A DNA stretch of 64,000 nucleotides from Bacillus sp. AFS088145 (GCF_002564465.1 NZ_NUUX01000006.1:202152-266151); one strand, 5' to 3'. Counted from the first letter of the stretch, positions 54,830 to 62,628 are shown. Made by a program: numbers and translations. The notes: generated by a model not told the origin, from the letters alone.

Positions 54830-55126
54830 TTGGACTTGTATGGAAGTATATTTATAATCTTGCTATTAATATTTTTTTACTTTGCTGATAGTGTAAATAA
54901 AATAAACAGAGAGTTTGTTATAAATCACGTCATTAAATTAAATAAGGAATTAAAAATAATTATAAAAACAATTCCTAATGATAAGTCGTCGGCTATTGTA
55001 AAAAATGTAGAATTTTACAAGAATCAAGAACTATTAGATTCCTCAATTACCCAATATAAAGAATTTTATAGATCATATTATTTTATAGGGGAAAAAGGAT
55101 ATTACATTTATGATAAATTATTTTAA
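54830..55126 (+). CDS. Cassette protein, one membrane helix
   Basis: 98 residues from TTG (AGGAGGA nine bases upstream). N-terminal helix (about 4-20), then a basic helical stretch and a C-terminal YYFIGEKGYYIYDKLF segment rich in tyrosine. No family recognised. Flanked by box B upstream and box A downstream. Confidence 0.55.
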   Translation: MDLYGSIFIILLLIFFYFADSVNKINREFVINHVIKLNKELKIIIKTIPNDKSSAIVKNVEFYKNQELLDSSITQYKEFYRSYYFIGEKGYYIYDKLF

Positions 55127-55216
55127 AAATTAAATCTCTATTCAAGTTTTGAATCTCTTAGTAAAAAACAGCAACAAGTTGTAAAAAGGTATTTAGAATA
55201 ATTTATTACAGGAACC

Positions 55217-55246
55217 TTATGCAACTAGCATGCGTTAGTTGAATAA
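55217..55246. repeat. Box A
   Basis: TTATGCAACTAGCATGCG then TTAGTTGAATAA; two bases shorter in the left core than consensus. Confidence 0.8.
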
Positions 55247-55311
55247 CACTGGGACTGTTTCGGCAGCTGATCTGAAAACAAGTTCATTTAATAAAAGATG
55301 GTGATGAAAAA

Positions 55312-55524
55312 ATGGGAATTTTATCTTTAATTGCGGGTGGTATTTGTTTAATAATTTCGTTAGGTATCTTTTTACATGATATCAAGAAAGCAACATCTAC
55401 AAAGGATAGATTAGGTGTATTTTTTAATTTTGTTTTAGAGCCATTTGTTGGACTTACTAGTCTATTTTATTTAGGTCTTCTACTGGTATTATTTGGTTTA
55501 TTAAAGAATGCAAATTTACTATAA
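55312..55524 (+). CDS. Cassette protein, two membrane helices
   Basis: 70 residues: helix 3-22, a short charged loop HDIKKATSTKDRLG, helix 43-64. GGTGATG site. Unknown family. Confidence 0.6.
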   Translation: MGILSLIAGGICLIISLGIFLHDIKKATSTKDRLGVFFNFVLEPFVGLTSLFYLGLLLVLFGLLKNANLL

Positions 55525-55545
55525 TATGTTAATTGCTAGAAGACC

Positions 55546-55623
55546 TTATTCAACTAACGCATGCGATACTTCAATAGAAGATCGCTTTTTCTTATTCAAC
55601 ATAATGGCAGGTTAGTTGTATTA
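55546..55623 (+). repeat. Composite box A - hairpin - box B
   Basis: Box A (55546-55576) has a diverged right arm (GATACTTCAATA). Then GAAGATCGC with a T tract, then box B (55592-55623: TTATTCAACATAATGGCAG, GTTAGTTGTATTA). Confidence 0.75.
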
Positions 55624-55700
55624 GGAAAAGGAGTTTTGAGGGGAAAAATGGAATGTATTTAAGTAAATATCATTCATTTTATCGAAATTTGGAGGAACAA

Positions 55701-55904
55701 ATGAAAAAAAAAATTAAGCAACTATTCTATCAATGGAAAGTTATGTCGTTACTATTATTCGGAATTATTTTAGTAACTGGTTGTTCTGGAATTAAATCAT
55801 TAAACGCAGCACCCCAAGACAAAAACATTACAACAATCAAATCAGTCTTAAAACAACAGTTTACTGGACCTGAAGAGTATATCTCAACAAGGATGGCAAA
55901 ATAA
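55701..55904 (+). CDS. Truncated lipoprotein (cassette gene)
   Basis: 67 residues from MKKKIKQ, which follows TTTGGAGGAACAA. Signal with lipobox ILVTGC-SG. The mature part is only about 40 residues (NITTIKSVLKQQFTGPEEY), which looks like the start of a longer exported domain, so the gene is probably cut short at the stop. Confidence 0.55.
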   Translation: MKKKIKQLFYQWKVMSLLLFGIILVTGCSGIKSLNAAPQDKNITTIKSVLKQQFTGPEEYISTRMAK

Positions 55905-56072
55905 CGTATATTAAATACTCAGATGTTGGATTAATAAAAAAGATGAATAATTAAATAGGGAACTATAAGTATTACCTCGGAGAACAAATATTGTGCATTT
56001 AATTGTACATTTTCTTGTATAAATTCGTGGATTTCAAATGGTAACGTTACTTACTAACATATTCAGCCATTC

Positions 56073-56102
56073 TTATGCAACTAACGCATTGCATTAGTTG
56101 AG
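56073..56102. repeat. Box A
   Basis: TTATGCAACTAACGCAT, TGCATTAGTTGA; core GCATTGCAT has one extra base. Confidence 0.75.
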
Positions 56103-56160
56103 ATTTGATAAAATTGGATTAAGCAAATAGTCATTGTGCAAGAGGATGTGAATTATTGTC

Positions 56161-56454
56161 GTGGATTTATTTGAACAGATTTTTCCTTTTATTGGAATTG
56201 TTATACCCCTCATATTTGTTATGTTTTCTAAAAAAAATAAGAGATTAAAAATACTTGTTTTATTTGTAATACTCGCTGTTTACTTTATTTACTTTTTTAT
56301 AGGTCACTTGTTTAACACTAATATTTTAAATGCTTTTATTTTCTTTAAACATGGTTTTAGAATCAATGTTATTGGTTTTTGTCTATTAGTTGCTACTTCA
56401 GTTTTGGTTCTATATTTTATACAAAAAATATATAGGCAAAAAGAATATATTTAA
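56161..56454 (+). CDS. Cassette protein, three membrane helices
   Basis: 97 residues from GTG. Helices about 7-21, 30-48 and 68-88, separated by basic loops (SKKNKRLK); C-terminal YRQKEYI. Site GAGG lies 10 bases upstream. Unknown family. Confidence 0.55.
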   Translation: MDLFEQIFPFIGIVIPLIFVMFSKKNKRLKILVLFVILAVYFIYFFIGHLFNTNILNAFIFFKHGFRINVIGFCLLVATSVLVLYFIQKIYRQKEYI

Positions 56455-56461
56455 CTAGTTC

Positions 56462-56520
56462 TTACGTAACTAACGCATGCGTTAGTTGAAGTACACATGC
56501 TGCTTAATGCGGCTTTTTTT
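56462..56520 (+). repeat. Box A plus terminator
   Basis: AACTAACGCATGCGTTAGTT (56468-56487) is a perfect 20-bp palindrome. Followed by GCTGC-TTAAT-GCGGC and seven T. No box B follows. Confidence 0.85.
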
Positions 56521-56626
56521 ATTTAAGTAACTCGCAGTATAGTTTAAGAAAATCCTTGTAAAAAAGAACTGATAATTCCAATATATGGTAATATTAATTT
56601 ACGGATTTTATTAGGAGAGTGTATAT

Positions 56627-56842
56627 ATGAAATATATAAATTTAAATTACGAATACAAACAAAAAGAGAAGAAAAATGGTAACCGATTTGTCTCTGTAAG
56701 AGATAAAGGGGAGAATTCATTACTGGAAGTTGAGAAAAAAGGGAATCAAGTAGAAATTATCACTTATTGGAAGAATGAGAATACAACTAAGTTTATTATT
56801 CCATTGGAACTGTTTAAAAAAATGATTAACGATATTAATTAG
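56627..56842 (+). CDS. Small charged cytoplasmic protein
   Basis: 71 residues, no membrane segment, KQKEKKNGNRF and LEVEKKGNQVEI, predicted beta-rich. TAGGAGAG site. First of three consecutive genes with no box between them. Confidence 0.55.
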   Translation: MKYINLNYEYKQKEKKNGNRFVSVRDKGENSLLEVEKKGNQVEIITYWKNENTTKFIIPLELFKKMINDIN

Positions 56843-56893
56843 AAAAACATCTTAGTTAATTTATCAATAATTATTTAAAGGGGAACCGTTTAG

Positions 56894-57076
56894 ATGTCTC
56901 GAGCTAACATTTGGCTAGTAATTTTTTTCTTCAATCTATTATTATTTGGAATCTTATTTTCCTCTTTCAGAATCATACTGAAAATATCTATGGAAGCAAG
57001 AACGTTTCCAAATCTAAATTTTTTATTTGTACTTATACTAACTATGTTTGGGGTCAGCGTTAGTTGTGGTTCTTGA
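56894..57076 (+). CDS. Small protein with two membrane helices
   Basis: 60 residues: helices 6-27 and 41-57, ending VSVSCGS. AAAGGGGA site 10 bases upstream. 51 bp after the previous stop. Confidence 0.5.
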   Translation: MSRANIWLVIFFFNLLLFGILFSSFRIILKISMEARTFPNLNFLFVLILTMFGVSVSCGS

Positions 57077-57126
57077 ATTAAAGGATTAAAATTTCTCTTT
57101 GTCGAAATGATTAGAGAGGTGATGAA

Positions 57127-57330
57127 ATGAAAATAGAAGTCAAATATAGGTTGTTTAATTGGAACGGTCGTAACTACATAGCAGAAAACTATAATAGAAG
57201 CTCTATAATAGAAGTTGCTCATACAGAAAATGAAACTGAATTGGATAAACTTATTAAATCTGAGTTGTCAATTGAAATTAACAAACCAATAAATGAGATT
57301 AAGGTCTTAAGATTTAGAAGGCTTTTATAA
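57127..57330 (+). CDS. Small soluble protein
   Basis: 67 residues beginning MKIEVKYRLFNWNGRNYIAE, ending LRFRRLL; beta strand then helix. GAGAGGTGATGA site. Last gene before the composite repeat at 57351. Confidence 0.55.
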   Translation: MKIEVKYRLFNWNGRNYIAENYNRSSIIEVAHTENETELDKLIKSELSIEINKPINEIKVLRFRRLL

Positions 57331-57350
57331 AAAGAAGGAAATATGAGATT

Positions 57351-57433
57351 AACATAACGCATGCATTAGTTGAACAACGTGATCGACGATTTGTCGGTCC
57401 TTTTTTATTGAACAAAATGGCAGTTTAGTTGAA
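57351..57433 (+). repeat. Composite box A - terminator - box B
   Basis: Box A 57351-57377 (ATAACGCATGCATTAG, TTGAACAA); terminator GATCGAC-GATTT-GTCGGTC with six T (57381-57406); box B 57408-57433 (TTGAACAAAATGGCAG, TTTAGTTGAA). The hairpin is nearly the same as at 63824. Confidence 0.85.
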
Positions 57434-57559
57434 TATGAATGATTTATTTTTTGTGAAAAAAGGCGAAATTCCCCCAAATTACTAATACCCGTTTTATAGG
57501 TATAATTTTCTTAAAGAAGTATTTTAAAAAAAGCGTGATAGTGGGAATGGAGGTAAATT

Positions 57560-57793
57560 GTGGCACATTGCAATAATTGTAACTATAAATGGAAAGCAAA
57601 AGACATATGGCAACTCGGTTTTACTAAAAAAGGGAAAGAATGTCCAAATTGCAGAACCAAACAATTTGCAACTTTTAAAGATAAAGAAGTTATATTGGGC
57701 TTAGGATATTTAAGTTGGATATTCGTTATACTTATTATTATTTTTTTCCCTTTCGTCATCAAATTAAGCTATAAAGAGGAGAAATTTTTTTAA
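57560..57793 (+). CDS. CxxC-x20-CxxC zinc-ribbon protein with C-terminal membrane helix
   Basis: 77 residues. CNNC at residues 4-7 and CPNC near 32-35 form a zinc ribbon (TIGR04104-like), then a membrane helix (50-68). GTG start, GGAGG site. Small membrane-bound zinc protein of unknown role. Confidence 0.7.
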   Translation: MAHCNNCNYKWKAKDIWQLGFTKKGKECPNCRTKQFATFKDKEVILGLGYLSWIFVILIIIFFPFVIKLSYKEEKFF

Positions 57794-57800
57794 TGGGATA

Positions 57801-57830
57801 GCAACTAAAGCAAGCATTAGTTGAACAAGG
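57801..57830. repeat. Box A
   Basis: GCAACTAAAGCAAGC, ATTAGTTGAACAA; core GCAAGC, one mismatch. Confidence 0.75.
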
Positions 57831-57885
57831 AAGGGACAATTAATGGTAGAATCTTATTAAAAAAGTTGGTAGATGAGGATATAAA

Positions 57886-58140
57886 ATGACAATGAAAAGA
57901 TCAGGAAAAGTATTTTTAGTCATTATTATTGCATTAACAATACCTTTTCTAAAATATACTAAATTCGGCGATTTAATTGCATTATTGGTTTTAATAGGAA
58001 TCTGCATTTTTAATAAAAAGATAAGACAAGGATTTATAAAAGCATGGTTTGAAAAAAGAGGAGTCTTAATTTGGTTGTTCATTCTTCTCTTTGTTTTAGC
58101 ACCAATTTCATTTTGGTTATTCATAACCTTATTCAACTAA
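57886..58140 (+). CDS. Cassette protein, three membrane helices, stop codon inside box A
   Basis: 84 residues with helices near 8-22, 28-44 and 60-80. The last codons TTA TTC AAC TAA are the left arm of box A (58129-58160), so the repeat supplies residues L-F-N and the stop. GAGGATATAAA site. Confidence 0.6.
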   Translation: MTMKRSGKVFLVIIIALTIPFLKYTKFGDLIALLVLIGICIFNKKIRQGFIKAWFEKRGVLIWLFILLFVLAPISFWLFITLFN

Positions 58141-58160
58141 AGCATGCATAAGTTGAATAA
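58129..58160. repeat. Box A, fully symmetric arms
   Basis: TTATTCAACT and AGTTGAATAA flank AAAGCATGCATA. Overlaps the preceding gene's stop. Confidence 0.85.
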
Positions 58161-58225
58161 AATTTTAACTAATTTAGGTATTTTGAAATCTACCAATATT
58201 TTTAATAATTGAAGGAGCAAATAAG

Positions 58226-58759
58226 TTGAATAATAATTTACCATTACGAATTAGACCAATTTATGAAGAGGACTTATTTTCACTTTGGACTTTGATGTAT
58301 AAAGAGAGTTCACCAGAGTGGAAGAAATGGGATGCACCATATTTTGAACATAAAGCTGTCACTTTTGAGGACTATTTAAAAACTAAGAATTCTGTTGTAA
58401 ATCAAGAGGATAAATGGATTATAGAGGTAGATGGGAAAGTCATTGGAACAGTCAGCTTCTATTGGGAACATAAACCATCTAATTGGCTTGAAATGGGGAT
58501 AGGTATTTATGATCCCAACTATTGGAGTGGAGGTTTTGGTACAAGAGCTTTAAAACTTTGGATTAATCATTTATTTAATACACTACCTCTTGTACGTGTA
58601 GGTTATACAACTTGGTCGGGTAATCATCGTATGATTAAAGTTGGAGAAAAATTGGGAATGACAATGGAAGCAAGATTAAGAAAATGTCGTTTTTATGATG
58701 GGAATTATTATGACTCAATTCGTATGGGGTTGTTGCGTGAAGAGTGGAATGAATTATAA
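58226..58759 (+). CDS. GNAT acetyltransferase, RimJ/RimL type
   Basis: 177 residues. Acetyl-CoA loop YWSGGFGTRALKLW (Q/RxxGxG/A type), GIGIYDP strand, and the GYTTWSGNHRMIKVGEKLGM segment. TTG start, GGAG site. N-acetyltransferase for a protein or small-molecule amine. The largest enzyme cargo apart from PlsY. Confidence 0.88.
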   Translation: MNNNLPLRIRPIYEEDLFSLWTLMYKESSPEWKKWDAPYFEHKAVTFEDYLKTKNSVVNQEDKWIIEVDGKVIGTVSFYWEHKPSNWLEMGIGIYDPNYWSGGFGTRALKLWINHLFNTLPLVRVGYTTWSGNHRMIKVGEKLGMTMEARLRKCRFYDGNYYDSIRMGLLREEWNEL

Positions 58760-58818
58760 GAAAAAGATGGTTTAATCGTTGTAAAGAAAATATGAAATAA
58801 GACATTTAAAAAAATTTC

Positions 58819-58885
58819 TTATGCAACTAACGCATGCGATAGTTGGATAAGTAGCAAAAGGACTTTCCATGAGAAAGTCCCCTTT
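58819..58885. repeat. Box A plus terminator
   Basis: TTATGCAACTAACGCATGCG, ATAGTTGGATAA (58819-58850). GGACTTTC-CATGA-GAAAGTCC (58860-58880) then CTTTT; faces the minus-strand gene, so serves both sides. Confidence 0.8.
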
Positions 58886-58933
58886 TATTTCCTATATATA
58901 TATTCTTATGTAAATAAAAATTAATAACTAATA

Positions 58934-59414
58934 TTATTTTTTTACTTCCTTATGATCATATTTTAATAACTTCGTTTTTGTAAGACCTTTAGGAAGATTA
59001 GTCATGTCCATTCTGTATGGTTCAACAGCTAAATATAATGTGTCTAGACCAAGGATGCTTTCATCTTTTTCCACTGGACGTATTGTAATTTTTAATACAT
59101 AACTAAATTTTCCTTCTAAACCTTTTACATTTCTTGCTGATTGTATGGAAACATACTTTTCATCTTCTGGGGTCACATAACCTCGAACTTTTTCATTTTT
59201 GTTTTTATAATAATTTTTGATACTGTTCATTATTTCTTTACGATAAAGATCTAGTACAAAGGTTTCGTAAAATCGATTATTTACTTTGTCTAACGATGAA
59301 AATTTCATTGATGAAACATCTATCACTTCATTATTACTTGCATTGGTTACACCCAAAAAGGCAGATATACCGATGGAAATTGAATAAAATTGAGACTATA
59401 AATATTTTTTTCAT
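58934..59414 (-). pseudogene. DUF3888-like secreted protein with a frameshift in the signal peptide
   Basis: On the minus strand GGAGG precedes ATG at 59414 and reads MKKIFIVSILF; one extra A near 59385 shifts the frame. Removing it gives ISIGISAFLGVTNA-SNNEVID, a perfect signal peptide joined to the 140-residue open frame (58934-59356). The mature part has YRKEIMNSIKNYYKN, SYVLKITIRPVE, LLKYDHKEV, like DUF3888. Without the repair only a leaderless TTG start remains. Confidence 0.65.
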
Positions 59415-59486
59415 TCCTACACCTCCATTAATAACATATGTGTACAAGGAGTTTTTATACAAAGCCTTAGTCATTGATTGGAGTTC

Positions 59487-59518
59487 TTATTCAACTAAAG
59501 CATGCTTTAGTTGCATTA
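59487..59518. repeat. Box A
   Basis: CAACTAAAGCATGC, TTTAGTTG (59492-59513) is a perfect 22-bp palindrome. Confidence 0.85.
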
Positions 59519-59554
59519 GATTGTGCAGAGAATCTTGTATATTAGGAGGATTTA

Positions 59555-59875
59555 ATGAAAAAATTACAACCTCTTCGGATTCAAACTGGGTGGAAAGTTT
59601 GCTTCAACGCTTTCATGGAAGTGGATCCACAAGAATTAATTGATGACGATGATGAAAACTGGTGGGAATTTAATGAAGACTTATTGCAACTTGAAAACAG
59701 CGATAAGAATCTAATTTTGGATTTAGGTTGGTATGGAGAACGCAATTTGAAATCTGGATTTTTTAAAATAAATCTAATTCAGAATCTTAACTGGGAAAAT
59801 CCTTTAGTAGAATTTATCTCAAAGAAAAAAGATGAAATTATAGATAAAATTGAAGAGTATATGAATTCTTATTGA
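59555..59875 (+). CDS. Acidic soluble cassette protein, possible immunity-type
   Basis: 106 residues: MKKLQPLRIQTGWKVCFNAF then WWEFNEDLLQLEN, LDLGWYGERN and a C-terminal charged helix. I recall similar unannotated Bacillus proteins; the small, acidic, tryptophan-rich form resembles immunity proteins but that is only a guess. The TGA stop lies in the left arm of box A at 59869. GGAGG site. Confidence 0.6.
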   Translation: MKKLQPLRIQTGWKVCFNAFMEVDPQELIDDDDENWWEFNEDLLQLENSDKNLILDLGWYGERNLKSGFFKINLIQNLNWENPLVEFISKKKDEIIDKIEEYMNSY

Positions 59876-59930
59876 ACTAACGCATGCGTTAGTTGAAGAT
59901 CACGAGCTGTTAGGTACAGCTCGTATTTTT
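59869..59930 (+). repeat. Box A plus terminator
   Basis: AACTAACGCATGCGTTAGTT (59875-59894), perfect palindrome. ACGAGCTG-TTAGGTA-CAGCTCGT (59902-59924) then ATTTTT. Same stem family as at 62198 and 63072. Confidence 0.85.
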
Positions 59931-60047
59931 ATTTCCCTGCTCATGTTTAAAATACTTTTAGATTAAGAGTAAAATAACCCGCCTTCGATGCAAAGGTTTT
60001 TAGGTGAACCTTGTTGAAGTAATTCCTATTAAAATTGGAGGTGTAAG

Positions 60048-60181
60048 ATGAGTATTTTAATAATCATAATATTAATAGTGTGTATCGTTCAATTTGCAAA
60101 TCTTAGAAAGCAAAATATAGCAAATTAATTAAACAAAATAAAGAAATGATTACTTTATTAGAAGAAATTAAAAATAAATAA
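60048..60181 (+). pseudogene. Small membrane protein with frameshift
   Basis: GGAGG then ATG at 60048: MSILIIIILIVCIVQFANLR, KQNIAN and a stop at 60126-60128. A one-base shift near 60120 continues as LIKQNKEMITLLEEIKNK to TAA at 60181, the expected coiled tail of a one-helix protein of about 44 residues. Confidence 0.5.
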
Positions 60182-60204
60182 CTTTCCTTATAGTCGATTT
60201 TTTT

Positions 60205-60236
60205 TTATTCAACAAAATGGCAGTTTAGTTGAACAA
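60205..60236 (+). repeat. Box B
   Basis: TTATTCAACAAAATGGCAG, TTTAGTTGAACAA, preceded by a run of nine T. Confidence 0.85.
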
Positions 60237-60307
60237 GGAGTTTGTTATGTATCTAGCGAATTATACAATTAATAAAGGATTTAAAATCTAAGAAAGAGGG
60301 TAGAATT

Positions 60308-60775
60308 TTGAAACTGAAATACAAAGAACTTCCCAAAGCGAAGATGTTTGGATATAGTATTTTACTGAGTAATTTTATATTTTTTTTACTCATACTATTT
60401 TTCGTATATTCATTTTGGGATGTATTCAGTCATACGTATTTTTTATTATTAATACCATTAATACCGTTCATAATCTTTATTTTGTTGTTTATTCCAAAAG
60501 CTTTATTTTTTATTAAACTTAATTCAATTGATTATTTGAGGTTTGAGAATAATATACTCTCTATCCATCATCAAGGTATATTTAGTTCTAGAAAGGAAAT
60601 AAAAGTTGAAGATATAGAAAGAGCTTTTATAATTAGTGATAAATTCATTTTAGCAACGCATTCTGGGGAAGAAATTGATATTTTTATAAGTAATTTATTA
60701 ATAAAAGATTTTGAGAAACTAACAATGAAATTAAGTAATTCTATTACAATTAGTAAAAATTTTGATGCTTTGTAA
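60308..60775 (+). CDS. PH-like domain membrane protein
   Basis: 155 residues: two membrane helices (about 15-37 and 43-68) and a C-terminal domain of beta strands (DYLRFENNILSIHH, GIFSSRKEIKVEDI, FILATHSGEEI) followed by a helix, as in bacterial PH (YcxB-like) domains. TTG start, AGAGGG site. Function unknown. Confidence 0.6.
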   Translation: MKLKYKELPKAKMFGYSILLSNFIFFLLILFFVYSFWDVFSHTYFLLLIPLIPFIIFILLFIPKALFFIKLNSIDYLRFENNILSIHHQGIFSSRKEIKVEDIERAFIISDKFILATHSGEEIDIFISNLLIKDFEKLTMKLSNSITISKNFDAL

Positions 60776-60859
60776 CTACCTCAAAGTAAAAAAAGACAGA
60801 ATTTTCTTTAAATTTATATCTTCGTTTACAAATTAATTTTTGATAAGACTAATAATTCC

Positions 60860-60940
60860 TTATCTAAATAACGTGTGCGATTCTTCAATAACGAAGGATC
60901 GTTTTTCTTATGCAGCTAAATGGCAGTTTAGTTGAATTAA
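60860..60940 (+). repeat. Degenerate composite box A - hairpin - box B
   Basis: Box A 60860-60890 keeps AACG-TG-CG only; then CGAAGGATCG and five T; box B 60908-60940 (TTATGCAGCTAAATGGCAG, TTTAGTTGAATTAA). Confidence 0.65.
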
Positions 60941-61188
60941 GTTAGTTAATAGAATAAATTAAAATTCCCCCTTGTTTTTGTTTGATGACACATTAAATTT
61001 AGCCTAAATATTACATATTCTGTGTTTTTTTTTTTGGGGGTTTTCGACATATTAACATTCAAATTTATGTAGTTTTACAAGTAACCAAGCATAAAATTCC
61101 CCCAAGTTACAAGCACTTACGCAATTGATATAATTAATAATAAAATTCAATAATACAAATGAAAATACGATTGTAAGGAGAGAATAAA

Positions 61189-61368
61189 TTGGGGCATTTT
61201 AGTTTAATAAATACGTTATTTAGTTTATCAATTGTATTTTTAATTGGATTTGTTCTATTCATACTCATAAAAAAAGTAATCGAATTTATAACGAATAATT
61301 CATCGACATTAAAAAGACAGATTAATGAGTTAGAACAGAGAATTAGTATTTTAGAGAAGAAAAAATAA
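61189..61368 (+). CDS. Small membrane protein with coiled-coil tail
   Basis: 59 residues from TTG (AAGGAGAGA upstream): MGHFSLINTLFSLSIVFLIG, helix to about 29, then a coiled coil TLKRQINELEQRISILEKKK. Same architecture as the broken gene at 60048. The 250 bp upstream is non-coding and holds a T12G5 homopolymer (61025-61042). Confidence 0.6.
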   Translation: MGHFSLINTLFSLSIVFLIGFVLFILIKKVIEFITNNSSTLKRQINELEQRISILEKKK

Positions 61369-61377
61369 TGTAAAACC

Positions 61378-61407
61378 TTATGTAACTAACGCATGCGTTA
61401 ATTAAAG
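61378..61407. repeat. Box A
   Basis: TTATGTAACTAACGCATGCG, TTAATTAAAG; right arm partly lost. Confidence 0.8.
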
Positions 61408-61484
61408 ATCATTTGAACTGTTATGGTAATTTAGTTCTTAGACAGAGATTTAATAATTAAATTTAGTATGAGAGGAGAAAAATT

Positions 61485-61664
61485 TTGCTCCTAAATTCGC
61501 TTCTTGGGGTAAGTATTATTTTGTGTTTAATAATTTTATTTAAATTAAAAATGTTAAATAAGAAAAATAAAATCACCTCAAATATATTTTTTTCGATGTT
61601 AGTACTGGTACTTTTTATTATTGCAAGTGATTCTTACATTTTATATTTAGTCAATACTATTTGA
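61485..61664 (+). CDS. Small protein with two membrane helices
   Basis: 59 residues from TTG after AGAGGAGA. Helices about 3-20 and 36-56 joined by KMLNKKNKI. Unknown family; a typical cargo gene of this array. Confidence 0.55.
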   Translation: MLLNSLLGVSIILCLIILFKLKMLNKKNKITSNIFFSMLVLVLFIIASDSYILYLVNTI

Positions 61665-61694
61665 TTATTAAAATTAAGAAACAATTAAATTTCC

Positions 61695-61724
61695 TTATAT
61701 AACTAACGCATGCGTTAGTTGAGT
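61695..61724. repeat. Box A
   Basis: AACTAACGCATGCGTTAGTT (61701-61720), perfect palindrome. Confidence 0.85.
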
Positions 61725-61787
61725 TAATACTGAATATTTAAAGGATGATATGTTTCTAATTCATTTCATTAAAAATTACTAGTAACA

Positions 61788-62054
61788 TTAATATATTGAC
61801 ATGATTGATAGGTAAATACATATAAGAGAACAACCAATTAATACTAGCGCTCTTTTAAAATTTTTCCTAATTTTAATACCATAAGCACCAAAGAAAATAG
61901 CCGCAGCTAATTTAGAACAACTTTGCAAATAAGCATAGTTTGAAAAAACTGAACTGCTTAAAATTATTGAAGCAAGAAAAGTTGTAGAGATTAGTATTTT
62001 GAACCACAATGGCTCGTTCATAAACGATTTAATCATAAATTTTATTCTTTGCAT
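61788..62054 (-). CDS. Cassette protein on minus strand, three membrane helices
   Basis: 88 residues. Short basic N-terminus, helices about 18-36, 42-58 and 68-87. Weak AAGGTAG site upstream. Its upstream side carries a minus-orientation box B and terminator, mirroring the plus-strand cassettes. Confidence 0.6.
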   Translation of the reverse strand: MQRIKFMIKSFMNEPLWFKILISTTFLASIILSSSVFSNYAYLQSCSKLAAAIFFGAYGIKIRKNFKRALVLIGCSLICIYLSIMSIY

Positions 62055-62163
62055 AAGGGTATAACTACCTTCAAAAAACTAAACTTTTACTAATACATAT
62101 ATGTAGATATTTTAAAATTATCGGTATTGAGATAATCTAGATGAGTTTATTAATTACATTACT

Positions 62164-62306
62164 TGTTAACTAATTTGCCAGTCACTACAATAAAAAAACG
62201 AGCTGCGAGCAACTCGTGATATGTAACTAACGCATGCTTTAGTTGAACAAGATCAAGAGTCGCATATGTGGCTTTTTTTATTGAAAAAACTGGCAGGTTA
62301 ATTAGC
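62164..62306. repeat. Mirror-image composite: box B - terminator - box A - terminator - box B
   Basis: Minus box B at 62164-62192 (revcomp has CTGGCA, TTAGTTAAC); minus-directed hairpin ACGAGCTGC/GCAACTCGT 62198-62217; shared box A 62219-62250; plus-directed hairpin AGTCGCATATGTGGCT with seven T (62258-62280); plus box B 62281-62306 (ACTGGCAGGTTAATTAG). Confidence 0.75.
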
Positions 62307-62388
62307 GAAAGTTTAAAACACGAAATTGGAATAATATGGTAGAATTTTAATGGGATTCATTTAAATTTTTTATTAAGGAGGTAGTTCT

Positions 62389-62628
62389 TTGTTAAAAATA
62401 TTCAAAAATGTTTTTGGACTATTTGCATTTGTTTTAGCAGTATATGCTTTAATAACAGATAGATTTGTTGTAATGCCATATATGTTATTTTTCTTAGGAG
62501 TAATGTTATTGATAATGGGTTTGCAAGAAAAACGAAAACCTCTTAATTATTCACTTATACTTGTATCTGGGTTCAATATATTCGTTTCTATTTATACATT
62601 CTTATTGAACTACCATGGGAGTATATAA
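62389..62628 (+). CDS. DUF3953-like membrane protein
   Basis: 79 residues. Three helices; family segment VVMPYMLFFLGVMLLIMGLQE matches DUF3953 as I recall it (first 20 residues of the segment matter most). TTG start, GGAGGTAG site. Function unknown. Confidence 0.65.
   Translation: MLKIFKNVFGLFAFVLAVYALITDRFVVMPYMLFFLGVMLLIMGLQEKRKPLNYSLILVSGFNIFVSIYTFLLNYHGSI

Noticed and set aside
61021..61044. T12G5 homopolymer as a phase-variation tract
   Set aside because: It lies about 150 bp before the nearest start with no sign of a promoter or frame crossing it.
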